Source: JAPOVO01 sp026708165
GTDB taxonomy: Bacteria; Chloroflexota; UBA11872; VXNJ01
Reading direction: 5' to 3'
Assembly: GCA_965208775.1 (NCBI GenBank)
Contig: OZ242360.1
Coordinates: forward strand, 310,001-374,000
DNA length: 64,000 nucleotides
The position numbers were made by a program, and so were the translations under genes. Shown piece by piece: positions 17,431-26,334 of this stretch. How positions within the stretch are numbered: position 1 is the stretch's first letter; each line of letters begins with the position of its first letter. The notes beneath the pieces are model-generated. The model worked only from the letters and a program-made list of their open reading frames with translations. It searched no databases and was not told the origin of the DNA.

Positions 17431-18036
17431 GTGCGGGCGCTTCCAACTTCGGAAAATTCGTTGTCGCCGCGCATTCTTAGCATCAGCGATCCCAAGCTCC
17501 GCAGGCGCGCCGCGCCGGTCCAGAGCCTGGGCGCGAGAGAGACCGAGCTGTTCGAAACGATGATCTCGACCATGCGTCAAGCCAACGGCGTCGGACTGGC
17601 GGCCCCACAGGTCGGCGTGGGACTACGGTTGGTGGTTATCGAAGTGCCATCTGGCCACGAGTCGGACGACAATGAAGAATGGGACTGGGACTCGACCGAG
17701 ATATTCCGCCTGGTGAATCCGGTCATACTCGAACTCGACGAATACGAAGAGATTACGGAGGGTTGTCTTTCCCTGCCCGGCTTCAGCACCTCAATCCCGC
17801 GAGCCAAACGCGTGGTCGCCGAGGCCGCCGGAATAGACGGGAAGTATTTCGAAATAAACGCACGCGGACTGCTGGCGCAGGCTCTGCAGCACGAGATTGA
17901 CCATCTCGATGGAACTCTCGTGAGCGACCGGGCGGGATCCGTCGGCGCGATGAAACAGGTCATGCCCGACTGGGTCCCAAGCTCCGAAGCCAGGACTAGA
18001 AGGCGGTCCGACACGACTGCCGATTCCGCCAACTAG
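17431..18036 (+). CDS. def: Peptide deformylase
   Basis: This is a 201-residue metalloenzyme that removes the formyl group from nascent protein N-termini. All three motifs are intact: G-V-G-L-A-A-P-Q-V-G (53-62), E-G-C-L-S-L-P-G (110-117, metal Cys112) and Q-H-E-I-D-H-L-D-G (153-161, metal His154 and His158, catalytic Glu155). The GTG at 17431 has no clear ribosome-binding site. A TTG at 17461, preceded by CGGAAAA, would give 191 residues, starting just before the I-L-S-I-S-D-P-K-L typical of the family, and may be the true start. The tail of about 25 residues after the zinc motif is Arg/Ser-rich. No fmt or priA lies beside it. Confidence 0.93.
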   Translation: MRALPTSENSLSPRILSISDPKLRRRAAPVQSLGARETELFETMISTMRQANGVGLAAPQVGVGLRLVVIEVPSGHESDDNEEWDWDSTEIFRLVNPVILELDEYEEITEGCLSLPGFSTSIPRAKRVVAEAAGIDGKYFEINARGLLAQALQHEIDHLDGTLVSDRAGSVGAMKQVMPDWVPSSEARTRRRSDTTADSAN

Positions 18037-18108
18037 AGTTCCAGCGGGGCACATTGACGGCTTGACGAATCCCACAGGCTATTCGCGCACGACGCCGGTT
18101 GAACTGGT

Positions 18109-18672
18109 CTACCTGTTGGCTTCTCGCACTATGTGGTCGAGCTCCGGCAGAAGGATGTCCTCGAGCGCAAGCCGGACCGCCGCAGTGGACCCGGGTGTGC
18201 AAACCACCACCGACCCCTTGGCGGTTCCGCCCATAGCTCGGCTCAACATCGCCGCAGGGCCGATCTCATCCCAGCTGAATCGCCGGAAAGACTCCCCGTA
18301 GCCGTCGAGGATCTTCTCCATCAAAGGTTCGATCGTCTCCACCGTCAGGTCTTTTTCGCTCAGCCCGGTGCCGCCGCAAAATACGACGAACTTCGCCTTC
18401 TCACCCACGAACTCGTGGAATTTGCCAGCTATCGCGTCGGGGACGTTGGGCACTAAAGTGCGCGCCACCACTTTGTGTCCGAACCGCGAGATCAGCCGCT
18501 CAGCCATATCCCCGGATGTGTCGCCACCCTGGCCCTCATAGCGGGAATCGCTAACCACAATGATCGCGCAGTCCAGCTCACTATATTCCCCGGCCGCGTG
18601 CCGGTGCTCCTCGGTCGATTCCGAGCCAACGTGACGATGCGCGTGTTTTGCGGAATGAGATTCGGTAGACAT
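18109..18672 (-). CDS. moaB: MoaB/MogA-family molybdopterin adenylyltransferase
   Basis: This is a 187-residue protein with the MogA/MoaB fold: V-S-D-S-R near the start, F-C-G-G-T-G-L-S-E-K-D-L-T (the T-G-x-x-x-x-D-x-T loop) and T-P-G-S-T-A-A-V-R at the end. Family members adenylate molybdopterin before metal insertion. Residues 1-27 form an unusual His-rich leader with seven His residues, absent from typical MoaB. It lies 16 bp downstream of the class I aldolase gene on the same strand. No other molybdenum-cofactor genes are in the window, so this may be a stand-alone copy. Confidence 0.85.
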   Translation of the reverse strand: MSTESHSAKHAHRHVGSESTEEHRHAAGEYSELDCAIIVVSDSRYEGQGGDTSGDMAERLISRFGHKVVARTLVPNVPDAIAGKFHEFVGEKAKFVVFCGGTGLSEKDLTVETIEPLMEKILDGYGESFRRFSWDEIGPAAMLSRAMGGTAKGSVVVCTPGSTAAVRLALEDILLPELDHIVREANR

Positions 18673-18688
18673 CAGCTTCCCAGAGATA

Positions 18689-19672
18689 CTAGATTCCGTT
18701 GGCCTGTTGATTCATCGACTGGTTTGACGGCACTGCGTATCCGGCCATTCGGTCTTTGATCTGCCCGACAATCGACAGCGCTTGGTCGTAGGGCCTTTGC
18801 CAGATGTTTCGACCGAAGATGAAACCCGTCGCTCCCGCCGCAAGCGAGACCTCGACGCGAGTAAGCAACAAGCCGTCGTCGACCCGATCGCCGCCGGACA
18901 TAATCACAAGCGTTCGACCAGCGGACCGGACGACCTTTGCAACCGCCTCCTCCAAAGACCATCTGGCCGAATCGTAAGGCTTTGGCGCCCCGGGAGTCGG
19001 GCCGACCACGCCGACCGGCCCCGTGGTAGGATAGTTAACCTTGACCACATCGGCGCCAAGTTCGGCGGCGACACGAGCCGCGTAGTCTATTGCGTAAAGC
19101 GAGTCCCTGCCTCCCTTGGCGTCAACATCGCTGCCGCGCGGATAAGCCCATACGACGACCGGCATCCCGGCACGCTCGGCTTCGAGTCTGACCTGAGAGA
19201 ACGTCTCGAAGTCCTGCTCCTGCTGAGCCGACCCCACATAAAGCGTGTACCCGACGGCGTCCGCACCGAGCCTGACGGCGTCTTCGACCCTGGAAGTCAG
19301 AGGAGACCTGGGAGAGGTCGACGGCGGAATCTCGGTCCGCCCATTTAGCTTCAAGATCAGAGGGACCGATCCGGCAATCTGTCGCATGTATTTCGACGCA
19401 AGCCCATACTGGAGCGCTATTCCCGAGTAGCCGCCCGCACCGGCGAGTTTCGCCTCATAGGCCGGGTCAAGGCTTTCCTCGTTCGCAAAGAAATCGCGGG
19501 GACCGTGCTCCAGCCCCTGGTCGACGGGCAGGATCAGCAACGTCCCTCCACCCGGCCCGTAGTCGTAGAGCATCCGGTGCAGGCGTGTCCGCTTTCCCAG
19601 ACTCAAGTCCAAGTCGTCAAGGCTGGGGCGTGTCGACAGCAGGTTTGCAGACCGGCGTTCCGCGGTTACCAT
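18689..19672 (-). CDS. fbaB: Class I fructose-bisphosphate aldolase (FbaB/DhnA type)
   Basis: This 327-residue aldolase cleaves fructose-1,6-bisphosphate through a Schiff-base lysine. The N-terminal L-P-V-D-Q-G-L-E-H-G-P (49-59) is the hallmark of the archaeal/DhnA-type class I enzyme. Lys211 in V-V-K-V-N-Y-P is the likely Schiff-base residue, and W-A-Y-P-R-G and S-G-G-D phosphate-binding loops follow in order. A strong AGGAGG lies 6 bp before ATG 19672. It is upstream of moaB and downstream of a PHP phosphoesterase gene, all on the minus strand. Together with zwf/gnd/tal/rpiB/pgi further along, it completes a central-carbon set. Confidence 0.9.
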   Translation of the reverse strand: MVTAERRSANLLSTRPSLDDLDLSLGKRTRLHRMLYDYGPGGGTLLILPVDQGLEHGPRDFFANEESLDPAYEAKLAGAGGYSGIALQYGLASKYMRQIAGSVPLILKLNGRTEIPPSTSPRSPLTSRVEDAVRLGADAVGYTLYVGSAQQEQDFETFSQVRLEAERAGMPVVVWAYPRGSDVDAKGGRDSLYAIDYAARVAAELGADVVKVNYPTTGPVGVVGPTPGAPKPYDSARWSLEEAVAKVVRSAGRTLVIMSGGDRVDDGLLLTRVEVSLAAGATGFIFGRNIWQRPYDQALSIVGQIKDRMAGYAVPSNQSMNQQANGI

Positions 19673-19715
19673 CCTGCGCCTCCTAATCGGGATTCACGAC
19701 CAACCTTAGACACTT

Positions 19716-20591
19716 CTACCGACCGACCGCGGCTGCGTTGCACCCCAGTGTGCATATTGCCGCCAGCACTTCGGACGTGGTCGTCGCGTCGCCCACCCTG
19801 ACTCCCGCGGATACCTGATCTCCGTGAAAGTCACTTCCGCCCGTCGCAAGCAATCCGAACTTGCGGGCTACGCTTCGGTATTTGTCCGTCACACTCGCCG
19901 GCTGGTTGGAACAGTATACTTCCAGCCCTTGCAGTCCAGCTTCGATCATCTCCGGCAGCAGAGCGTCAAGGTCCAGCACTCCGCCGTGAAAGTCGTACAT
20001 GGGATGAGCCAGCGACGTTGCCGCGCCGGCGTCGCGGAGCATCCTCACCGCCGCCGCCGGACCCATCTTCGACCGTCCGACGTAGCCCGGCGCGTCGTTG
20101 CCGATCCAATTGTCGAATGCCTCGTTCCAGCTTTGCACATATCCGGCTTCTATGATGGCGCGCGCTATGTGAGGCCGCCCTATCCGCGCGTCTCCGGCGA
20201 TCTCCAGGACACGCTCCCAGGTGATGTGCAGCCCAAGCGTATTCAACTTGTCGACCATCTGCCGGGCGCGCCCCCTTCGTTCGTCCTTTGAATCGAACAT
20301 GTGCCGCGCCAGTCCTTCACTGTTCGGGTCGGGGAAATAGCCGAGCACATGCACTTCTTGCCTCTTGCCGCCAGGACCGACGAACTCCGTCGAAAGCTCG
20401 ACGCCGGGCACCAGCATGACCCCCAGCTTGTTCGCCGCGGCCGCACCTTCGGGAATCCCGTCCATCGTGTCGTGATCTGTTATCGCAAGCGCCTCCAGGC
20501 CGGCTCTCGCGGCCATCGCAACGACCGTAGCCGGACTTTCCGATCCGTCCGACGCGGTCGTGTGCGTATGAAGGTCTGCGCCTTTCGCCAT
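19716..20591 (-). CDS. PHP-domain phosphoesterase (YciV/TrpH-like)
   Basis: This 291-residue PHP protein starts M-A-K-G-A-D-L-H-T-H-T-T-A-S-D-G-S, the first metal block. It continues with A-I-T-D-H-D-T-M (second), G-V-E-L-S (third), G-R-P-H-I-A-R, L-A-H-P and G-S-D-F-H-G near the C-terminus. This is the full set of nine-ligand motifs seen in YciV/RNase AM-like enzymes that degrade short oligoribonucleotides or 3',5'-bisphosphonucleotides. No polymerase or kinase domain is attached. It lies 43 bp upstream of the class I aldolase gene on the same strand. The precise substrate is not readable. Confidence 0.88.
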   Translation of the reverse strand: MAKGADLHTHTTASDGSESPATVVAMAARAGLEALAITDHDTMDGIPEGAAAANKLGVMLVPGVELSTEFVGPGGKRQEVHVLGYFPDPNSEGLARHMFDSKDERRGRARQMVDKLNTLGLHITWERVLEIAGDARIGRPHIARAIIEAGYVQSWNEAFDNWIGNDAPGYVGRSKMGPAAAVRMLRDAGAATSLAHPMYDFHGGVLDLDALLPEMIEAGLQGLEVYCSNQPASVTDKYRSVARKFGLLATGGSDFHGDQVSAGVRVGDATTTSEVLAAICTLGCNAAAVGR

Positions 20592-20716
20592 TACTCTCGG
20601 CCTCTAACTCTCAATGCTTGACGATCCTCATTTCGCGCTTGCAATGCAATCAACTCCTCGAGAAACGGTTGCCGCCCATGTCCCGGGGTTAGTCGAACTG
20701 ACTGTGAGACAGATTA

Positions 20717-22420
20717 TCAAGGAGAGCCGAACGCCGCCCCAACCTGAATTTCATCGGCAGGCTCGAATTCCGGTAACCGCGTCCAGCGGTCTCCGTCATA
20801 AAGCGTCCATAGCAGGTCATACCCGATCATGGGCACGATCACAGAGGACTGCGAATCGGGGCTGTATTCAAGGATCCCCGCTTGAAAATACTGACGTACG
20901 CGTCCCGACGTTCCACGATGCCAAACGAGTGTCCCGGCCGCTCCAGTATCGGATCTTGCATCCGTTTTCGGATACCCGAAGCTCTCCTCGCCTCCGTGAA
21001 CCGAATAGAAATCCAGGAATCCCGTGAAGCTGCCGTCGACAGCGAAGTTGGAGACCTTGTGTCCCCAGGGTCCCGACACGACACCGGCATTGGGATTGAC
21101 GATCTCAGGCTCAAAGCCCATGTCTGCAGCATACCCAGCCCCGCCACCAATGATCTCCCAAGAGAGACGCCGCTGAAACTCGAAGCCTTGAGTGTCCGGG
21201 TTGTACCGCCAGTCGATCGCGCCGCGCTGAAAGTATTGTGTGAGCGTGCCAAGTTGCTCCTCGAATACCTCGGAAAGCGGGTCGCCCCATCGCCGGGAGC
21301 CGCCGGTATTCCTGAAGAAACCCAGAAAGTCGGCGACGTGTGGCTTACCATCACTCAGCAACCGCAGGGTCAAGAGGTTGTGTGAGGTTGCCGGCACGAA
21401 ATTGGAAGCCGTGACTGAAGCAGGTCCGATGCTGTACCTGAGACCGACGTCGGGATCGAATGCAGCTACCGGCAGGGGTAGCGCCGCAAACACCTTGACC
21501 GCGCGGTTTAGCTGATCTGCCACGTAGATTCGACCGGTTGGTCCAACGGCAAGGCCCTTCGGCCCCCGAAACTCGTCTTGCGCCGTGCCTCGGGAGCCCC
21601 ACATTTGGAAGTGGCGTCCGTCCGGAGCGAAAACCTGCACGCGGTGATTGTCTGAATCACTCACGTAGACTCGCCCCACTTGGTCAACGTCGATTCCGCG
21701 GGGGCTGAGCAACTCGCCCGGCCCGCTGCCGGTTTCTCCCCATTGTCGAAGATATCCCCCTGCCGCGTTGAACACCTGAACGCGATCATGGAATGTATCC
21801 GAAACATAAACCAGTCCCGATTCGCTTACCGCGATGCCACTGGGATTCCGAAACAGACCATCTGCCGAGCCTGAGCCGCCCCATTCAAATTGCACAGCCC
21901 CGTCGGCGTCGAACACTTGAATCCGGTTGTTGAACGTATCGGCCACGTACACGTTGCCCCAAGCATCAACCGCCACAGCCTTGGGACCGTCCAACCAGCC
22001 TAGCGACGATCCCCGCCCTTCACCGATTTCCATCTCGAAGACCCCATCCGCGGTAAAGACCTGTACGCGGTCATTCAGGGTGTCGGCTACATAAACGCGG
22101 TCATCCGGCGCTACGGCAACGTCGCGTGGATAACTAAACTCTCCGGGCTCTTCACCCTCACCACCCCATACTGCGAGCAAGTTCCCACGACGGTCGAACT
22201 TTTTGATTACGTGGTTCTCGGTATCCGCCACGTACACCATGCCGCGTCGGTCCACATCGACGCCGCGAGGCCGGTCCAGACTACTCGCGCGCCAAACGAC
22301 CTGCGGCGACTCAGCGCCCAACGCCCGCCGGGCAGTTAACCCAATCAAAGCAAGCCCAAGGACTGCGGCAACGGTGATCAGCAGCTTTGCGACGACTGTG
22401 TAACGAATCTCCGCCCTCAC
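20717..22420 (-). CDS. Exported NHL-repeat propeller protein with C-terminal QYF/GYP repeats
   Basis: This 567-residue protein has an N-terminal hydrophobic segment (about 11-30: signal anchor or uncleaved signal). Residues about 40-325 hold six NHL repeats, each with an A-D-T-x-N-x-R-x-Q-V-F-type core (A-D-T-E-N, A-D-T-L-N, A-D-T-F-N, S-D-T-F-H, S-D-S-D-N, A-D-Q-L-N), forming a six-bladed propeller. The remaining part, about 230 residues, contains two copies of a pattern F-x-x-F-x-x-x-x-G-G ... F-G-Y-P (or W-G-D-P) followed by Q-Y-F-Q-x-G. This LGFP-like segment is familiar from secreted Chloroflexota proteins. The start is GTG 22420, 9 bp after the LCP gene's stop, so the two are cotranscribed. 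A binding or scaffold role at the cell surface is likely. Confidence 0.8.
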   Translation of the reverse strand: MRAEIRYTVVAKLLITVAAVLGLALIGLTARRALGAESPQVVWRASSLDRPRGVDVDRRGMVYVADTENHVIKKFDRRGNLLAVWGGEGEEPGEFSYPRDVAVAPDDRVYVADTLNDRVQVFTADGVFEMEIGEGRGSSLGWLDGPKAVAVDAWGNVYVADTFNNRIQVFDADGAVQFEWGGSGSADGLFRNPSGIAVSESGLVYVSDTFHDRVQVFNAAGGYLRQWGETGSGPGELLSPRGIDVDQVGRVYVSDSDNHRVQVFAPDGRHFQMWGSRGTAQDEFRGPKGLAVGPTGRIYVADQLNRAVKVFAALPLPVAAFDPDVGLRYSIGPASVTASNFVPATSHNLLTLRLLSDGKPHVADFLGFFRNTGGSRRWGDPLSEVFEEQLGTLTQYFQRGAIDWRYNPDTQGFEFQRRLSWEIIGGGAGYAADMGFEPEIVNPNAGVVSGPWGHKVSNFAVDGSFTGFLDFYSVHGGEESFGYPKTDARSDTGAAGTLVWHRGTSGRVRQYFQAGILEYSPDSQSSVIVPMIGYDLLWTLYDGDRWTRLPEFEPADEIQVGAAFGSP

Positions 22421-22429
22421 TTGTGGGTC

Positions 22430-23668
22430 CTAGCGCGGCGGCGGCGCGGGGCAGTAGACGGGTACGCCGCCTGGTTTGTCCGACACCGATTGCAACAAGG
22501 CCTGATCGACGAAGTCATGAATCAGGTTCAGATCGGGGCGCAGCAGATGGGCACCGTCCGTGCCTGTTATGGCTTCCAACATTTCGAGATCGTCCGTGAT
22601 TGCTTGCGAATGCAATCGGCTGGGTGGGATGGTGATCGCAAGCTCGGCAAACGAAGGCATGCTCGCAACCGGAAAATCCGTCTCAAACCACTCCCCCAGT
22701 CCCAGCAATAGCTCGGGGATTCGCGGCACAATCTGTATGGAAACGGCCTTTTCGCGAATCTGACGCACTAGTTGCTGCTGACGGCAGATGCGAGCAAAGT
22801 CGCCATCCGGATCGAACTTCCGAGATCGGGCAAGCAACAGTGCCTCACGCCCCGTGAGCTCATGCCAACCGCTATCCAGTCGGAGACGGAGCTGTTCACG
22901 AGTTTCGAGAAACTCGAACAGCTCGTCGAAGTCGCGGTCTACCCAGAACTCGATCCCACCAAGAAGGTCGATGGCTTCCGCAAATCCATTGAAGTTGACC
23001 GCCGCGAAGAAGTCGACCGGAAGACCAAGAGTCTCTGAAACTTTCTGCTTGAGAGCGTCGGGACCATCGCGCTCATACACTCCATTGAGCCTGTCCAGGT
23101 AGGTTTCGCAGTCATCGATACACAGGTCCCTGGGTATCGAAAGGAGCAGAGCGGACTTGGTTCCCGGGTCGATGCTCGCCAGCATAATCACATCAGTATT
23201 GCCTTCGCGGGTGTCCTGCTTGTCGATACCGAGCAGGAGAATGTTTATGCGTCCTTCGTCCTGCCAGTCCGGCACCAGCTTGAGGAGTGCTTCGCGGGCG
23301 CTCCGCTTGAGTTTGCTAAGTAATCCCGATTGATCGTCGAGCGGCTCTCTGGTCGGCGTAGCTTCCGCCGCCGGGGTTGCGGGAGAGGTTGTCGGGCTTT
23401 TCGCAGCGGGCGGCAAAGGAGTCGCCGTTGACGTCGGATTTGGCCTCGACGTTTCGGTTACGGCGGCTTGCGGCGACGGAAACGGCGTCTCCGTTGGAGC
23501 GCGGGTCTCGTCAGCCGTTGGCGCGGGTTGCGCCGATACAGCGACACTCCCGCCTGGGCGTGGCGAATCTTCCACGGTTGAGCCGCCCGGTGAGCACGCG
23601 CCTATCGAGAGAATGCCCGCAGCCAGCAGGCTTATCGCAGCAATGCGCCGCAATCCGTCATTACCCAT
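22430..23668 (-). CDS. LytR-CpsA-Psr (LCP) family lipoprotein
   Basis: This 412-residue protein has a type II signal peptide with lipobox S-I-G-A-C (Cys25), then about 100 residues rich in Pro, Thr and Ser (a wall-spanning linker). The LCP domain runs from I-N-I-L-L-L-G-I-D-K (about 135-144). It shows N-T-D-V-I-M-L, the catalytic S-I-P-R-D, and Y-E-R-D-G-P, followed by G-L-P-V-D-F-F-A-A-V-N-F and the R-S-R-K block. LCP enzymes transfer glycopolymers from lipid carriers to peptidoglycan or other cell-surface acceptors. The usual R-S-R-H reads R-S-R-K. It is followed by the NHL-propeller gene, probably in one operon. Confidence 0.85.
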   Translation of the reverse strand: MGNDGLRRIAAISLLAAGILSIGACSPGGSTVEDSPRPGGSVAVSAQPAPTADETRAPTETPFPSPQAAVTETSRPNPTSTATPLPPAAKSPTTSPATPAAEATPTREPLDDQSGLLSKLKRSAREALLKLVPDWQDEGRINILLLGIDKQDTREGNTDVIMLASIDPGTKSALLLSIPRDLCIDDCETYLDRLNGVYERDGPDALKQKVSETLGLPVDFFAAVNFNGFAEAIDLLGGIEFWVDRDFDELFEFLETREQLRLRLDSGWHELTGREALLLARSRKFDPDGDFARICRQQQLVRQIREKAVSIQIVPRIPELLLGLGEWFETDFPVASMPSFAELAITIPPSRLHSQAITDDLEMLEAITGTDGAHLLRPDLNLIHDFVDQALLQSVSDKPGGVPVYCPAPPPR

Positions 23669-23800
23669 CTTCCAATGATGGTATAGGCATCGGCAAAACG
23701 TCGACGAAATCCGCGTGGGGGTGGCGCGGGTCGTCCGGCACGTCCAATCGGTTGCCCCGATAGAGAATCGGTATGGAGAGCGTTGCCGAGTCTTATGCGA

Positions 23801-24784
23801 CTACAGGTGGACCATCGTGCCGCTGGACGCCGATTTGTAGACCGCGTCGGTAATGCGCTGTACCTCCAAACCGGCCTCCCCCGAAAGCTCGAGCTCTGAT
23901 CTTCCTTCCGCCGCATCGACGAACCTCTCGATCAAAGGCAGATCATGGAACTCGTCGGGACGCACGACGAGTTCCCTCTCGCCATCTCCGGACTGGATTA
24001 CGATTCTTTCGCCTCTTATGTCCGGCACCTGGATTCGTCCTCGAGTGCACATAACTTCGTAGTCGCCGCGCCCGGGGTCGACGCACCACAGCGATGAGAG
24101 AGTGGCCTGCACGCCGGACGTGTATTCGATGACCGCCGAACACACGTCTTCCACGTCGCCATCGACAAAGCGTTGATTGGCAAATCCGGCCACTCTCGCC
24201 GCTGGGCCCGCCAGCGCATGGAAGATATCGAGACGGTGACTTCCCACGTCGACCAGCGGACCGCCGCCGCTCTGGGCAAAGTTGACACGCCAGTACTTAG
24301 GATGAGTCGGCGGCAAACTAAAAAGCGACGAGGCGTTGCCGTGCAGAGCGACCAGATCGCCCACTTCGCCCGAAGTTACGATTTCCTGGACCCTGCGATT
24401 GACCGGGATTAGCCGGTGGTAGAAGGCGATTCCCAATGTCAGATTCCGCGCCTCAGCCGCCTCAACCATCGACTCCGCCTCTCGCGCGGAAATCGCCATA
24501 GGTTTCTCGACAAGCACGTGGAATCCGTGAGACAGGGCTTCCAAGGTCTGTGGCGCATGCAAATCGACCGGGGTTGCGACATAAACGGCATCGAATTGCC
24601 CCCATTCGAGCATGTCTTTGTAGTCCGTGAAGGTGTCGGCAACACCGAGCTTCCGCCCGTACTTATCAAGCTCCGCTTCAGACCGGCGGCAGATAGCCGC
24701 AAGCTCGCTGCCCTGATGCTTCAGAATCGCGGGCGCAACGGCCTTGTCGGCAATCTCGCCAAATCCCGCTACCGCCCAGCGCAA
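23801..24784 (-). CDS. Gfo/Idh/MocA-family oxidoreductase
   Basis: This is a 327-residue NAD(P)-binding oxidoreductase starting at TTG 24784 with M-R-W-A-V-A-G-F-G-E-I-A, the Rossmann glycine motif. E-K-P occurs in V-L-V-E-K-P-M-A-I, and D-V-G-S-H-R-L-D-I gives the conserved D-x-x-x-H-x-x-D of the C-terminal domain, which holds the catalytic His in family members. It lies about 100 bp downstream of zwf on the same strand and could be the tail of that operon. The substrate is probably a sugar or cyclitol, but unassigned. Confidence 0.85.
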   Translation of the reverse strand: MRWAVAGFGEIADKAVAPAILKHQGSELAAICRRSEAELDKYGRKLGVADTFTDYKDMLEWGQFDAVYVATPVDLHAPQTLEALSHGFHVLVEKPMAISAREAESMVEAAEARNLTLGIAFYHRLIPVNRRVQEIVTSGEVGDLVALHGNASSLFSLPPTHPKYWRVNFAQSGGGPLVDVGSHRLDIFHALAGPAARVAGFANQRFVDGDVEDVCSAVIEYTSGVQATLSSLWCVDPGRGDYEVMCTRGRIQVPDIRGERIVIQSGDGERELVVRPDEFHDLPLIERFVDAAEGRSELELSGEAGLEVQRITDAVYKSASSGTMVHL

Positions 24785-24885
24785 AGCTTCAGCCTCAGAT
24801 GCCGGAAGTAAAGCGAGGCACGGCGAATTTCGAGGAGCCGTGCCCAGACATCACGTCCAGCGAAAGCAGAATTACAGTCAAAACG

Positions 24886-26334
24886 TCAAGTAATCTCTGC
24901 GGCTTCGTAGATCCACTCATGACCGTTTTCGCGAAGGAAGTCTTCGGCAGCGAGCGGTCCCCACGTCCCCGGAGGATATAGAGCGAGTGGCTGGCTGTCG
25001 GCGGCCGCCCATGCATTTGTGATCGGATCGGTCAATTGCCAAGCCAACTCGATTTCGTCGCTCCGGGTAAACAGCGACGCGTCTCCCTCGATAGCGTCCA
25101 AGAGCAGTCGCTCGTAAGCGTCGGGAATGCGCACGCCCTCCATACCCGAGCTGTAGCTGAAGTCCATGTGGACCGATCTTACGTTCCGATCCGAGTCTGG
25201 CACCTTGGTCTCGAACTTCAGATGAACACCCTCGTCCGGCTGGATGCGGAGGACCAGGGTATTGGGCCTGATAGTGGCCCCGACGCTGGATTCGAACAAG
25301 ATGTGCGGTGGGCTTTGAAACTGGACAGCGATCTCGGTAACGCGTTCGTTCAGGGCCTTTCCCGACCGCACGTAGAAAGGTACATCCCGCCAGCGCCAGT
25401 TGTCGATCAACAACCGCGCAGCGCAGTAAGTCGGAGTTTTGGAGTTGGGCGCGACGTCTAATTCATCTCGGTAACCGCGATACTGTCCGCAGACTGTAAA
25501 CAGAGAGGCGTCGTGGATCGAAATGGGACGCACCGCCTGCAAGACCTTTACCTTTTCGTTCCTGAGAGCGTCCGCATCAGACGTGGCCGGCGGCTCCATC
25601 GCCACGAGCGTCAGGAGTTGCAGCAGGTGGTTCTGGAAGATGTCCCGCAGCACGCCTGACGACTCGTAATAACCGCCGCGGTGCCCAATGCCTTCCGCCT
25701 CGGCCACGGTAATCTGCACCTGCTCGACGAAATTTCGATTCCAGACCGGCTCGAAGATCGCGTTTGCAAACCGGAAGAACAATATGTTCTGAACAGTGTC
25801 TTTGCCCAGATAGTGGTCGATCCGGTAGACCTGCCGCTCGTTGAAGACGGAATGCACTCCCTCGTTCAACGCCTGAGCTGACTCGAGGTCGCTGCCGAAC
25901 GGCTTCTCGATGACCACTCGCCGCCAGCCTGACCGCTCCTGAGCCATACCCAACTCGCCGAGATGCGACACGCTAACAGGGTAGAAGCGCGGAGCGGTGG
26001 CGAGATAGTAGACGCGGTTCGACTCCTCGCCGTCCTCCAACTCCGACAGCCGCTTGTCGAGCGCCCCTACGTCGTCGATTTTCGTCAGGTCACCCGGAAC
26101 ATAGTGCAGGTTAGACGCAAATCCGGTCCATTCCGGAGAATCGGATTCGGCAACGGCCTCGCGCATCCGGGCCTGAAAATCCAAGTCGGTCAATTTGCTT
26201 CGCGCGAACCCGACTATCCTGACGCCTCCGGGGAGCCGCCCTTTGCGGTACAGGTTGAACAGCGACGGCACCAGCTTGCGGCGGGTGAGGTCTCCCGAAG
26301 CTCCGAAAATCACTACGGTTGCGCCGGCCGGCAT
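24886..26334 (-). CDS. zwf: Glucose-6-phosphate 1-dehydrogenase
   Basis: This 482-residue enzyme oxidises glucose-6-phosphate to 6-phosphogluconolactone with NADP, the entry to the oxidative pentose-phosphate pathway. It has I-F-G-A-S-G-D-L-T-R-R-K (9-20, coenzyme), E-K-P-F-G (143-147), and the signature R-I-D-H-Y-L-G-K (171-178). N-x-x-L-Q-L-L-T-L-V-A-M-E-P-P follows, and the length is normal. Its ATG shares one base with the stop of gnd (TGATG), so the two are translationally coupled. The gene order on this strand is rpiB, tal, pgi, gnd, zwf. No pgl gene is visible. Confidence 0.96.
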   Translation of the reverse strand: MPAGATVVIFGASGDLTRRKLVPSLFNLYRKGRLPGGVRIVGFARSKLTDLDFQARMREAVAESDSPEWTGFASNLHYVPGDLTKIDDVGALDKRLSELEDGEESNRVYYLATAPRFYPVSVSHLGELGMAQERSGWRRVVIEKPFGSDLESAQALNEGVHSVFNERQVYRIDHYLGKDTVQNILFFRFANAIFEPVWNRNFVEQVQITVAEAEGIGHRGGYYESSGVLRDIFQNHLLQLLTLVAMEPPATSDADALRNEKVKVLQAVRPISIHDASLFTVCGQYRGYRDELDVAPNSKTPTYCAARLLIDNWRWRDVPFYVRSGKALNERVTEIAVQFQSPPHILFESSVGATIRPNTLVLRIQPDEGVHLKFETKVPDSDRNVRSVHMDFSYSSGMEGVRIPDAYERLLLDAIEGDASLFTRSDEIELAWQLTDPITNAWAAADSQPLALYPPGTWGPLAAEDFLRENGHEWIYEAAEIT

